From: PVC group bacterium
Lineage (GTDB): Bacteria > Verrucomicrobiota > Kiritimatiellia > UBA8416 > PXDI01
Direction: 5' to 3'
Length of the DNA stretch: 7,489 nt
NCBI GenBank assembly: GCA_003565095.1
Contig: PXDI01000361.1
Span: forward strand, 1-7,489
Position numbers and translations under genes: made by a program
Notes under the pieces: generated by a model
Told to the model about the DNA's origin: nothing
Databases searched by the model: none
Seen by the model: only the letters and a program-made list of their open reading frames with translations
Part shown: piece by piece, positions 1 to 6,960 of the stretch
Numbering within the stretch: position 1 is the stretch's first letter
Layout: every line of letters starts with the position of its first letter

Positions 1-954
1 AAACGGAATTGCTCCGATTGCCTGAGCGGCGGTGCTGCCGTTGCGAATCTCCTCCGCGGCCAGCACCGCATTGCTTGCAATGCTGCGGTTGCCGGTTACC
101 GCTCCGGCCAGCTCAACGGCTTCCACCAAGTCTACATCCGACTCTAACAGCATTGCCAGCGTTCCGGCAAACCGCTCGGTAGCCAGCGGACGGCTCACCC
201 TGCGCCACACCGGTATGCGTAATATGCGTTCGTGAAACGCGGCGGCAAAGTCATTGTTGTGCCGGATATGACGCCGCAGCAGCAACACAAGCATTATTAC
301 AACCGGCACAAGCACCGGAATGCCCCATAGCATTGCATTACCTGCTACCAGCATGATTCTTGTCAGCAAAGGCACTTCACCCATCTGCCCCAGCAACGCC
401 CCGGTACGCGGCAGCAATGCACCCAGCATTACAACAGCCACAACCAGAGCCGCAGCGAAAACCACCAGCGGATAAATCATTGCCGACTCAATCTGACGGC
501 GGGCTTCTAGTTCCCGCTCCAGATAGTCAGCCAACTGCCCGAGCAATGGTCCCAGCGCCCCGCTGCGCTCACCGGCTTGCAGCAGCGTTGCCTCAAACCG
601 CGAAGCATCTCCGGATGCACCGGCAAGCGCTACAGCCACCCCCTGCCCTTCGCGGACTGCATCGCGCGCCGCGGCGGCAACCCGTTGCACAACACTTCCG
701 GCCCGGCCGTTCATGATCATTTCCAGCGCCTGAAATGCCGGCATACCGGAGTCCAGCAATGCACCCAGTTCACGGTATAATACAGCACGGTACTCTTTCT
801 TGAACGGCAGCATGCGGCGTGTCGGCAGTATCATTTCGGCAAAAAGCTGCATTTTAGCCAGGCGTTCGCGCGCGTCTTTAGTGCCGGCTGCCTCAATCAG
901 GCCGCGGCGGCGTTTGCCGTTTGCATCAAGCGCTTTATACTCATAGGTGTTCAC
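1..954 (-). CDS. gspF: Type II secretion inner-membrane platform protein GspF (3' end missing)
   Basis: GspF is the polytopic inner-membrane protein of the type II secretion system. It links the cytoplasmic ATPase GspE to pseudopilus assembly. I translated the frame by hand: it is open for 318 codons from a GTG at 954-952 to the window edge with no stop. Family proteins run to about 400 residues, so the last membrane segment and C-terminus are missing. The N-terminus (MNTYEYKALDANGK) is typical of the family. The first GspF domain covers about residues 55-180, with LLDSGMPAFQAL near 67-77 and the motif QAGERSGAL at 126-134, followed by LADYLERE. Hydrophobic segments lie at about 159-182 (after MIYP) and 200-227. 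The second GspF domain begins near 255 with RFAGTLAMLLESDVDLVEAV. The GTG overlaps the gspE stop as GTGA and has no strong SD, so translation is probably coupled. A type IV pilus PilC is the main alternative; neighbouring gspD and gspE and the D-E-F order favour GspF. Confidence 0.93.
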   Translation of the reverse strand, partial: MNTYEYKALDANGKRRRGLIEAAGTKDARERLAKMQLFAEMILPTRRMLPFKKEYRAVLYRELGALLDSGMPAFQALEMIMNGRAGSVVQRVAAAARDAVREGQGVAVALAGASGDASRFEATLLQAGERSGALGPLLGQLADYLERELEARRQIESAMIYPLVVFAAALVVAVVMLGALLPRTGALLGQMGEVPLLTRIMLVAGNAMLWGIPVLVPVVIMLVLLLRRHIRHNNDFAAAFHERILRIPVWRRVSRPLATERFAGTLAMLLESDVDLVEAVELAGAVTGNRSIASNAVLAAEEIRNGSTAAQAIGAIPF

Positions 955-2507
955 AGTATAACCCGGCTAAGCAATTCTTCAATGGTGGTTTCGCCGGCGG
1001 CCACCTTGGCGATGCTATCCTCCAGCAGCGGGTGCATACCGTCAACACAGGCCTGTTTATGCAGAGCAGAATGCGTCAAGCCGCCTGAGCGCATCAGCTC
1101 GCGTCCGGCCGGCGACATATTCATCAGCTCAAAAACGCCGACACGACCATGATAGCCTTCAAGACATTCGTCGCATCCATCCGCCTCCCAGACCATTTCA
1201 GGCAAACCACTTGATTGCGGCAGCAGCGCCAGTTTGGCAGGTTCCGCGGCAGTCCGGCGCTTACAATGCGGACAAAGCCGTCGCACCAGGCGCTGCGCAA
1301 GCACCCCGCTGAGCGATGCCGCCAGCAAAAAGGGTTCAATGCCAAGATCAAGCATACGGATAACAGCCCCCGGGGCATCATTAGTATGCAACGTGGTCAA
1401 AACAAGATGACCGGTAAGCGCTGCGCGCACTGCGATTTCCGCGGTTTCCTGATCACGTGTTTCACCGACAAGCACCACATCAGGATCCTGCCGAAGAATG
1501 TGCCGCAAGCCGCGCGCAAACCCCAGACCGATCCGCGGACGAACCTGAATCTGGGCAATCGACGACAACTGATATTCCACCGGATCTTCGATGGTCATGA
1601 TATTCTGCCGCGAAGAATCAAGCGAGCGCAAGGCGGCATACAGCGTAGTGGTTTTGCCGGAACCGGTCGGACCGGAAACGATTACCAGTCCGCTGGATTT
1701 GGCGAACAGACGGCTGAAACCGCCCAGCAAATCTTCATTCATACCCAGCGAAGCAAGCGGGCGCAGGACACTTTCACGGTGCAGCAGACGCAACACCACA
1801 CGCTCACCGTCCCCGACCGGCACCGTTGAAACCCGTACATCAATCGCCCGTTCACCGACCCGCACCTGGGCCACACCATCCTGCGGCAACCTCCGTTCAG
1901 CCAGATCCAGCCGCGCCATCACCTTCAACCGTGAAATAAGTGCACTAACCATATTACCCGGCGGCGAACTCTGCTCATAAAGCACTCCATCAATGCGGTA
2001 ACGCACCCGCAGCCGCCCGGCAGAAGGTTCAAAATGAATATCGGAGGCGTCCCGGCGGACCGCTTCCAGCAGAATCAGATTAACCAACTGGGTTACCGGG
2101 GTTTCCTGTGCGGAACGCAGCAGATCCTCGGAAGAAGCCCCGGAACCAGGCTGGACAACATCACCGGATTCCCCCATCTGCTCCATAAAATCCGCCGGTG
2201 AGGCCGAGCGGGCGGCATAGCAGTGTTCAATTGCCTGACGCAGGATTGCTTCACCGGCACCGACAGGCTCAAGATCAAGCCCGGTTAATAAAGCCAGATC
2301 ATCAATCGTCTTGATGTCATCAGGCTCAGCCATCGCCACGCAGGAAAGACCATCAATCCGCAGCGGCAGCACCAGCCGCCCGCGGGCCCACTCCACCGGC
2401 AGTTCCGCCAGCAGATCAGGCGCAAACCAGGCATCGTCGATGGTGTCAAGCACCCTCGGCAGGCCTAGGTTCACGTCCGGCTGGATTGAATGATCAGCGC
2501 AATTCAT
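951..2507 (-). CDS. gspE: Type II secretion ATPase GspE
   Basis: This is the cytoplasmic hexameric ATPase that powers pseudopilus assembly in type II secretion. It has 518 residues, a normal length. An N-terminal T2SSE_N-type domain covers about residues 15-105, followed by a polar linker to about 135. The N2 domain holds SDIHFEP (155-161), and ERRLPQDG lies at 204-211. The Walker A box GPTGSGKT is at 279-286, the Asp box TIEDP at 305-309, the Walker B region DPDVVLVGE at 341-349, and the His box around H374. A tetracysteine metal-binding motif is present as C412-x2-C415 and C445-x2-C448, which is typical of GspE and PilB and absent from retraction ATPases such as PilT. The ATG at 2507 overlaps the end of gspD by 14 bases; its SD is weak, so coupling to gspD is likely. 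The TGA stop overlaps the gspF GTG. PilB is the alternative, but the adjacent secretin and platform genes in D-E-F order favour T2SS. Confidence 0.96.
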   Translation of the reverse strand: MNCADHSIQPDVNLGLPRVLDTIDDAWFAPDLLAELPVEWARGRLVLPLRIDGLSCVAMAEPDDIKTIDDLALLTGLDLEPVGAGEAILRQAIEHCYAARSASPADFMEQMGESGDVVQPGSGASSEDLLRSAQETPVTQLVNLILLEAVRRDASDIHFEPSAGRLRVRYRIDGVLYEQSSPPGNMVSALISRLKVMARLDLAERRLPQDGVAQVRVGERAIDVRVSTVPVGDGERVVLRLLHRESVLRPLASLGMNEDLLGGFSRLFAKSSGLVIVSGPTGSGKTTTLYAALRSLDSSRQNIMTIEDPVEYQLSSIAQIQVRPRIGLGFARGLRHILRQDPDVVLVGETRDQETAEIAVRAALTGHLVLTTLHTNDAPGAVIRMLDLGIEPFLLAASLSGVLAQRLVRRLCPHCKRRTAAEPAKLALLPQSSGLPEMVWEADGCDECLEGYHGRVGVFELMNMSPAGRELMRSGGLTHSALHKQACVDGMHPLLEDSIAKVAAGETTIEELLSRVIL

Positions 2508-4440
2508 CGGGACTCAATCCGGTTCTTTCCTGCCAGTCATTGCGGACTCTTGCGGCAGTCTCGGTTGTTCCGGTAATTGTGGGTGTAACAAAAATCAACA
2601 CATCAGTCTTCTCAAAGCCTTCCGACTTGCTGCGGAAAAGCCATCCCAGCAGCGGAATGGAGCCCAGCAGCGGAACCCGCCGTTCTGAGTTGATGCGATC
2701 CTCACGGGTAAGTCCGGCGATAACAATAGTTTCAGTATCGCGTACACTGACGGTTGTCATAACCTCGCGCTTGGCGATGGTTGGTGCAAACATTGAAGAA
2801 TCCGGTCCGGGATCAATCACCGCCTCAATACTCGGATTCAACGCCATGCGGATTATTCCGTCGGGGATAACATGCGGAGTAAGTTTAAGTTTAATCCCGA
2901 CATCAACGCGATCGATGTTCTGAATAACGTCACGCGCGGAACCCGAGCCGCCCTCAATGGTGGAAGTCAGTACCGGAATCTCGTTAACAATCATCACCGA
3001 AGCTTCCTGATTGTTCTGGGTTTCAAGCGAGGTTTCGGAAAGAATTCTGACCGAACCGGTGCGGCGCATCGCGTCAATATTGATCAGTCCCGGATAACTG
3101 ACGGCGACATTGCCGTTGTCATCACGCCGGGTCCCGTACGCAGCACCTACAGAGATACCGCGCGGGAACATCCCTTTCTGGACCGCGCCGAGCAGACTGT
3201 CAGCTCCGGTACGGAAAGCGCTGCTGCCCTGGATTTCGGTTGATCCTACTTCCGATGGCATTTTCAGTGCCGCCATCTCAACGCCGAAATCAAGTCCGCG
3301 ATCCTGACTGACTTCAGCAATAATAACCGAGATATGCACCTGAGCACGCGGCAGATCGAGCTGCTCAACCAAGCGCCGGACCACCTCGAAATCGCCGGGC
3401 GATGAATCAACCAGCAGGGCATTGTTGGCAAGGCTGGCTTCAATTGCAATTCTGCGGCGTCCGTCACGCGGGTCTGACTGCTTCAGCAGCGCGGAAATAC
3501 TGCGCGCGGCCTCTTCGGCCGAAAGATGTTTCAGAAAGATTGCATTCAGTCTGCCGCGCCCGGTCGGAGCGTCAATATCCATTGCAGTCACCAGGCGTTT
3601 AATATCCGCCAGCTCACTGGCGGTTCCTGAAATGATCAAGCTGTTTGAATCAGGCACGGCAACAACGCTGGCCGGGGCGGCATCAACCTGACCGCCAACT
3701 GCCGGCAGACGGCGGCGCAATGCCTCCGCACGGCTGAAGCTTTCACGCAAAGCCTGATTAAGCTGCTGGGCCATATCCTCGGCTGACGCATATTCCAAAC
3801 GGATAACCTCCGTGCTGCGCGACAACCCCGGCCGGTCCAGTTCGGCAATTATGCGCTCCACCCTCCGGATACCTTCACTTGAGTCGGTAAGCAGCAGATG
3901 ATTGGTTTCCGGCAAGGGTATGGCGGCCGCCCCGCGTGCAGTCAACGCTTTGGCTATTTCCGAGGCGGAGACATGCTCCAGCCGGAAAATACGTGTTATT
4001 ATCCCGTCAGCCGGCAGTTCCTCATCCACACCCACGACCGGCGGGAGAATCGTCTTGCCGCGCGGCAGCGGAACAATCCGCAGCAGTCCACGCTCGTCAA
4101 TCACACCGTATCCGGCTGATTCAATGATTGATATAAACAGCGGGTAGACGTCAGGCCGGCGCACCTGCGGGGAAATAACCGTCAGTTTGCCTTCCACACT
4201 TTCGTCAACAACAAACCGCCGGCCGGTAATTTCACCGACAAGCCGCGCAAATGAAGCAATATCAACACTATCAAAACTGAAATTGACAAAACCTTCATCC
4301 GGCAGACTGCGCGCAAACGAAAGTTGCGTGCATGCCAAGGCCGTCAACAATACCAACCCGCATAAGGCCGGCAGTCTCAATGCACGATACCGCGCTCGGA
4401 CGCGGTGACAAATGCCGTCAGATGTTCGAGTTCCGGACAT
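2494..4440 (-). CDS. gspD: Type II secretion outer-membrane secretin GspD
   Basis: GspD forms the multimeric outer-membrane channel of the type II secretion system. The reading from ATG 4440 gives 648 residues. A signal peptide ends near LSFA/RS (43/44): its n-region is rich in Arg and its h-region is LPALCGLVLLTALA. The N0 domain spans about 47-125. The N1-N3 ring domains each carry the hallmark pattern: about 148-202 (ITRIFRLEHVSA, then LLLTDS), 209-288 (TEVIRLEYASAEDMAQ, then NSLIISG), and 297-362 (LNAIFLKHLSAEEAA, then NALLVDS). The secretin domain runs from about 366 to 620, includes NQEASVMIVNEIPVLTS, and ends in the signature VPLLGSIPLLGWLF followed by LIFVTPTI. Only about 28 residues follow, so there may be no long pilotin-binding S domain. 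The start is uncertain. ATG 4440 has GGAG eight bases upstream but overlaps lpxA by 64 bases. TTG 4380 overlaps the lpxA stop as TTGA and gives a compact signal peptide and 628 residues. No gspC precedes it. Confidence 0.96.
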   Translation of the reverse strand: MSGTRTSDGICHRVRARYRALRLPALCGLVLLTALACTQLSFARSLPDEGFVNFSFDSVDIASFARLVGEITGRRFVVDESVEGKLTVISPQVRRPDVYPLFISIIESAGYGVIDERGLLRIVPLPRGKTILPPVVGVDEELPADGIITRIFRLEHVSASEIAKALTARGAAAIPLPETNHLLLTDSSEGIRRVERIIAELDRPGLSRSTEVIRLEYASAEDMAQQLNQALRESFSRAEALRRRLPAVGGQVDAAPASVVAVPDSNSLIISGTASELADIKRLVTAMDIDAPTGRGRLNAIFLKHLSAEEAARSISALLKQSDPRDGRRRIAIEASLANNALLVDSSPGDFEVVRRLVEQLDLPRAQVHISVIIAEVSQDRGLDFGVEMAALKMPSEVGSTEIQGSSAFRTGADSLLGAVQKGMFPRGISVGAAYGTRRDDNGNVAVSYPGLINIDAMRRTGSVRILSETSLETQNNQEASVMIVNEIPVLTSTIEGGSGSARDVIQNIDRVDVGIKLKLTPHVIPDGIIRMALNPSIEAVIDPGPDSSMFAPTIAKREVMTTVSVRDTETIVIAGLTREDRINSERRVPLLGSIPLLGWLFRSKSEGFEKTDVLIFVTPTITGTTETAARVRNDWQERTGLSPDELR

Positions 4441-5150
4441 GATTCCAGCTCCGTCCTGATGCGCTCAACCGCCTGCGATACCGCAATATCTTCACGATAC
4501 AGCAAACGATAGGCACTCTTTATCAACTGCCTTGCGGCAGGCGAAACATTATTACGCTGCAGACCAACCGAATTAGGCCCGTGCACAGCCGCCGGATTTC
4601 CGTCTACAATCATATACGGCGGACAATCCTTGGTAATCTTGGTGCATGCCCCGATCATGCACATCGTTCCTATCCGGCAGAACTGATGCACCCCGGTCAA
4701 GCCGCCCAATACAGCTCTGTCCCCGATCTGCACATCCCCCGCCAGATGTGTGGAGTTCGACATAATGACTCCACTGCCCAGGCAGCAGGCATGTGCCACA
4801 TGACAATAAGCCAGTATATGGCAATCAGCCCCGACAACCGTCACTTCGCCTTCATTCGTCCCGGCATTTACTGTCACATATTCGCGCAAAGTGGTGCGCT
4901 CTCCGATTTCAACGGACGTATGCCCACCGCGAAATTTCAAGTCCTGTGTCTGAGTTCCGACACATGCAAACGGAAACAACGTACAGCCGGCACCGATGGT
5001 TGTGCAGCCGTCCACCACCACATGCGAAATAAGTCTGGCGCCGTCGCCGATTTTAACATCCGGACCGATCACGCAATAAGGCCCGATTTCAACATCAGAG
5101 CCGATTTCGGCACGCGGATCGATCACTGCCGCGGGATGCAGACTGCTCAT
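4377..5150 (-). CDS. lpxA: Acyl-ACP--UDP-GlcNAc O-acyltransferase LpxA (lipid A step 1)
   Basis: LpxA is a cytoplasmic, trimeric left-handed beta-helix enzyme that transfers a 3-hydroxyacyl group from ACP to UDP-GlcNAc, the first step of lipid A synthesis. From ATG 5150 it has 257 residues, against 262 in E. coli. Hexapeptide repeats fill about residues 3-180, then comes the usual C-terminal helical domain. Matches to E. coli from memory are DLKF with K72 (K76), H117 (H122), H120 (H125, the general base), HQFC with H155 (H160), and CPPYMIVDGNPA. Unusual are A121 where E. coli has D126, D139 for H144, A168 for G173, and VTVNAGT for the usual VTIHRGT. I chose ATG 5150 over GTG 5180 because it has an SD at a nine-base spacing, overlaps the fabZ stop as ATGA, and matches the family N-terminus. 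It follows fabZ, its usual partner, but precedes gspD rather than lpxB. The substitutions leave open a related acyltransferase with altered substrate. Confidence 0.9.
   Translation of the reverse strand: MSSLHPAAVIDPRAEIGSDVEIGPYCVIGPDVKIGDGARLISHVVVDGCTTIGAGCTLFPFACVGTQTQDLKFRGGHTSVEIGERTTLREYVTVNAGTNEGEVTVVGADCHILAYCHVAHACCLGSGVIMSNSTHLAGDVQIGDRAVLGGLTGVHQFCRIGTMCMIGACTKITKDCPPYMIVDGNPAAVHGPNSVGLQRNNVSPAARQLIKSAYRLLYREDIAVSQAVERIRTELESCPELEHLTAFVTASERGIVH
4449..4452 (-). promoter_or_regulatory. Possible Shine-Dalgarno site for the long form of gspD
   Basis: GGAG lies eight bases before ATG 4440, inside lpxA. It supports the longer gspD start. The competing TTG at 4380 has no comparable site but sits exactly on the lpxA stop. 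The four-base match could be chance. Confidence 0.4.
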
Positions 5151-5593
5151 GAAGCAACTTCTCCCGCCGCCATCATGCACATCATTTCAGCTTCCGAAAC
5201 AACTGCACCGTCAACCAGGATACGGCCCTTAAAGCGTGCCGAACGCGACCTGATCTTAGTAATTTCGACCTCAATGCGCAACTGGTCCCCGGGCTTTACC
5301 ACTTTGCGGAATTTGGCATTATCGATTGACATGAAATAAGGGACCCCGGCCGACTCCCCGCCGATACGGTTCAAGAGAATCCCGCCGGTCTGCGCCATTG
5401 CTTCAAGCTGCAAGACTCCCGGCATCACCGGCACACCGGGGAAATGCCCCTGAAAGAACGGCTCATTAATTGTCACATTTTTCAATCCGGTGATTTTCGT
5501 CTGGTCATCGCATTCAATAATACGATCCACCAGCAGAAACGGATAGCGGTGCGGCAACCGCTGCATAATTTCGCCAATCTCAAACGCAGCCAT
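5147..5593 (-). CDS. fabZ: 3-hydroxyacyl-[acyl-carrier-protein] dehydratase FabZ
   Basis: FabZ dehydrates (3R)-hydroxyacyl-ACP to trans-2-enoyl-ACP in the fatty acid elongation cycle. It competes with LpxA for hydroxyacyl-ACP, which explains their frequent pairing. The protein has 148 residues, close to the family length, and is a single hot-dog fold. The N-terminal motif LPHRYPFLLVDRI is at about 13-25. The catalytic motif GHFPGVPVMPGVLQLEAMAQ lies at 49-68, with H50 and E64 corresponding to E. coli H54 and E68. PGDQL (about 96-100) and the C-terminal strand AEMMC are also typical. ATG 5593 is supported by a strong SD (AGGAGA, seven-base spacer). It begins 20 bases after the stop of the OmpA-type gene, and its TGA overlaps the lpxA ATG. 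It stands alone here and is not fused to LpxC as in some lineages. FabA is unlikely given the motif spacing and the neighbouring lpxA. Confidence 0.96.
   Translation of the reverse strand: MAAFEIGEIMQRLPHRYPFLLVDRIIECDDQTKITGLKNVTINEPFFQGHFPGVPVMPGVLQLEAMAQTGGILLNRIGGESAGVPYFMSIDNAKFRKVVKPGDQLRIEVEITKIRSRSARFKGRILVDGAVVSEAEMMCMMAAGEVAS
5160..5165 (-). promoter_or_regulatory. Shine-Dalgarno site deciding the lpxA start
   Basis: GGGAGA lies nine bases before ATG 5150, inside the fabZ coding sequence. It supports this ATG over the upstream in-frame GTG at 5180, which would add ten residues not expected in the LpxA family. Confidence 0.65.
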
Positions 5594-5600
5594 TTACAAT

Positions 5601-5606
5601 TCTCCT
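5601..5606 (-). promoter_or_regulatory. Shine-Dalgarno site of fabZ
   Basis: AGGAGA lies seven bases before ATG 5593, in the 20-base gap after the OmpA-family stop. Together with the upstream bases it repeats the ATAACAGGAGA block found before that gene. A strong site here suggests that fabZ initiates independently, unlike the overlapping genes that follow. Confidence 0.85.
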
Positions 5607-5613
5607 GTTATTA

Positions 5614-6948
5614 TTATCTGGCCATTGCGGCCGGACGGTCACCCGGCGCAACTCCGCGAATATAAACATCCACCCGGCGGTTGATCGGATTGCCCCTTTC
5701 CGGATCGTTGGGTCCTTTCGGACGCGTGAACCCGTAACCGGCGGCCTCCAGGCGACCGGCAGCTATCCCGCCCTGCTGAACAAAGTAGTTCATCACCGCT
5801 TCCGCACGCTGCCGTGAAAGACGCATGTTGTAATTATGTTCCGAGCGACGGGTCCGGTCGGCATGTCCCTCAATCCGCGCGGTCGCATCCGGATGACGGG
5901 TCAGAACCTTTACGATCACATCCAGCTCATGCTGAAATTCTGGTTTGATGACGGCCTTGTCGTAATCAAAATTCAAAAACAGTTCAAACAGCATCAGGTC
6001 ATCGCTGCCGTCAAGCGGATCGGTGCCGTCTTCCAAAACTTCATGACCATCTGAAACCCCGCCGCCGTCGGTATCCCAGTTCAACGGGTCGGTGCCGTAA
6101 ATCCGCACTTCCTCGTAATCGGTCAGTCCGTCATAATCAGTATCCGGATTCAGTGGATCGGTGCCGTAAATCATAACTTCCTCATAATCGCTCAATCCAT
6201 CGCCATCAGTATCTGGATTATAGGGATCAGTGCCGTAAATATGAATTTCCTCCCAGTCGGTCAATCCGTCACCGTCACTATCCAACGGCCCGGCAACCGG
6301 AACATATGCCGGCGGAACATACGCGCCCCAGCGCCATACCAAACCAACATCAAGCGTGCCATTAAGTTCAGTATCAGTGCCGGTGATGAAAGCCCGCGCG
6401 TCGGCACGCAGCGCCCAGACATCATTCAAGTGATACATCACCCCGAAGCCGCCGCGGATTTGCGGGCGAACACTTTCAGGGAAAACGTCCTTACCATATG
6501 TGCTGATTCCCACGCCCGCCACCAGATAAGGATCAACCCTGTCCCAACGCGAAAAATGGAACAATGCATCCACCGCCAGACCGATACCGTATGTATCACC
6601 GAAATCAGTGGTGTCGGTATAAGAATAAGACCGCCGTGTCCGTATAATCTGACCGGTTTCCGGATCTTCCCGGTGTGAGATTGTATAGTTTTCGCGCAGC
6701 TTGGGGGCCAGATAACCGACCGCCTCAATTGTCCACCACTCATTCAGGTCATAACCCAGACGGCCTTTCAGAATCAAACCGTCCTGCAAAGGCTCATCGC
6801 CCTCAAACATCAGAACACCGATGGAAGGACTGAAATACCAGCGGGCTTCCAGATCAGTTTCATCAAGCTGTGCTGAAGCAGTCCCCACTGCTGAACAAAC
6901 CGCCACCATCCCGCATATTATCCGCGTCGTCACCCCGTGCATTCGCAT
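5614..6948 (-). CDS. OmpA-family outer-membrane protein: beta-barrel, four TSP3 repeats, peptidoglycan-binding domain
   Basis: This 444-residue protein probably spans the outer membrane and anchors it to peptidoglycan. A signal peptide covers 1-26, with likely cleavage at ASA/QL. Residues about 30-210 show alternating aromatic and polar strands like an eight-stranded OmpA-type barrel (for example YLVAGVGIST and TLDVGLVWRWG). A short Pro/Val linker (211-221) leads to four 23-residue thrombospondin type 3 repeats at 223-314, rich in calcium-ligand Asp (DSDGDGLTD). The C-terminal OmpA-like domain covers about 320-431 with FDYDKAVIKP, GHAD, LSRQRAEAV and NRRVDVYI. D364 and R381 match the diaminopimelate-binding Asp and Arg of A. 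baumannii OmpA, but are spaced two residues further apart. The arrangement resembles Pseudomonas OprF, although I cannot show orthology. ATG 6948 has a strong SD (AGGAGA, six-base spacer). The gene has its own promoter candidate, and fabZ follows after 20 bases, so some transcripts may continue into the fabZ-gsp operon. Confidence 0.92.
   Translation of the reverse strand: MRMHGVTTRIICGMVAVCSAVGTASAQLDETDLEARWYFSPSIGVLMFEGDEPLQDGLILKGRLGYDLNEWWTIEAVGYLAPKLRENYTISHREDPETGQIIRTRRSYSYTDTTDFGDTYGIGLAVDALFHFSRWDRVDPYLVAGVGISTYGKDVFPESVRPQIRGGFGVMYHLNDVWALRADARAFITGTDTELNGTLDVGLVWRWGAYVPPAYVPVAGPLDSDGDGLTDWEEIHIYGTDPYNPDTDGDGLSDYEEVMIYGTDPLNPDTDYDGLTDYEEVRIYGTDPLNWDTDGGGVSDGHEVLEDGTDPLDGSDDLMLFELFLNFDYDKAVIKPEFQHELDVIVKVLTRHPDATARIEGHADRTRRSEHNYNMRLSRQRAEAVMNYFVQQGGIAAGRLEAAGYGFTRPKGPNDPERGNPINRRVDVYIRGVAPGDRPAAMAR
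6007..6282 (-). repeat. Four tandem 69-base units encoding TSP3 calcium-binding repeats
   Basis: The stretch is four in-frame units of 69 bases (23 codons), residues 223-245, 246-268, 269-291 and 292-314 of the OmpA-family protein. The first three share a consensus of D-[ST]-D-x-D-G-L-[ST]-D, then two acidic residues, IYGTDP and a short tail. Similarity is visible at DNA level too: gtgccgtaaat (plus strand) recurs in three units, and gtgccgt alone in the fourth. Unit 3 has Tyr for Gly in the Asp loop (DTDYDG). Unit 4 is the most diverged (DTDGGGVSDG) and lacks IYG, which is common for the last repeat of such arrays. Family knowledge assigns calcium binding to these loops; the length suggests an extended spacer between barrel and peptidoglycan-binding domain. 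Confidence 0.9.
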
Positions 6949-6954
6949 GATATA

Positions 6955-6960
6955 TCTCCT
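6955..6960 (-). promoter_or_regulatory. Shine-Dalgarno site of the OmpA-family gene
   Basis: AGGAGA lies six bases before ATG 6948. It fixes this ATG rather than the Met codon two residues later. The eleven bases ATAACAGGAGA (6965-6955) recur identically before fabZ. Confidence 0.85.

Noticed and set aside
360..780. Two overlapping plus-strand open frames (118 and 67 codons) at the left end.
   Set aside because: They lie opposite gspF, whose continuous 318-codon frame explains the sequence; the Pro/Arg-rich translation is typical of antisense frames.
1215..1829. A 204-codon plus-strand open frame opposite gspE.
   Set aside because: The opposite strand encodes the Walker and tetracysteine motifs of GspE in full; this frame shows no domain and follows from codon bias.
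4378..4440. GspD as a lipoprotein because of the Cys in LTALAC.
   Set aside because: The residues before the Cys (A-L-A) do not fit a lipobox, and a signal peptidase I site LSFA/RS follows shortly after.
5151..5180. A longer LpxA starting at GTG 5180.
   Set aside because: The extra ten residues (GTG-coded Met, then HDGGGRSCF) do not match the family N-terminus, while ATG 5150 has an SD and an ATGA overlap.
4581..5339. A 252-codon plus-strand open frame opposite lpxA and fabZ.
   Set aside because: It spans two well-identified minus-strand genes, has no recognisable motif and is low in complexity typical of an antisense shadow frame.
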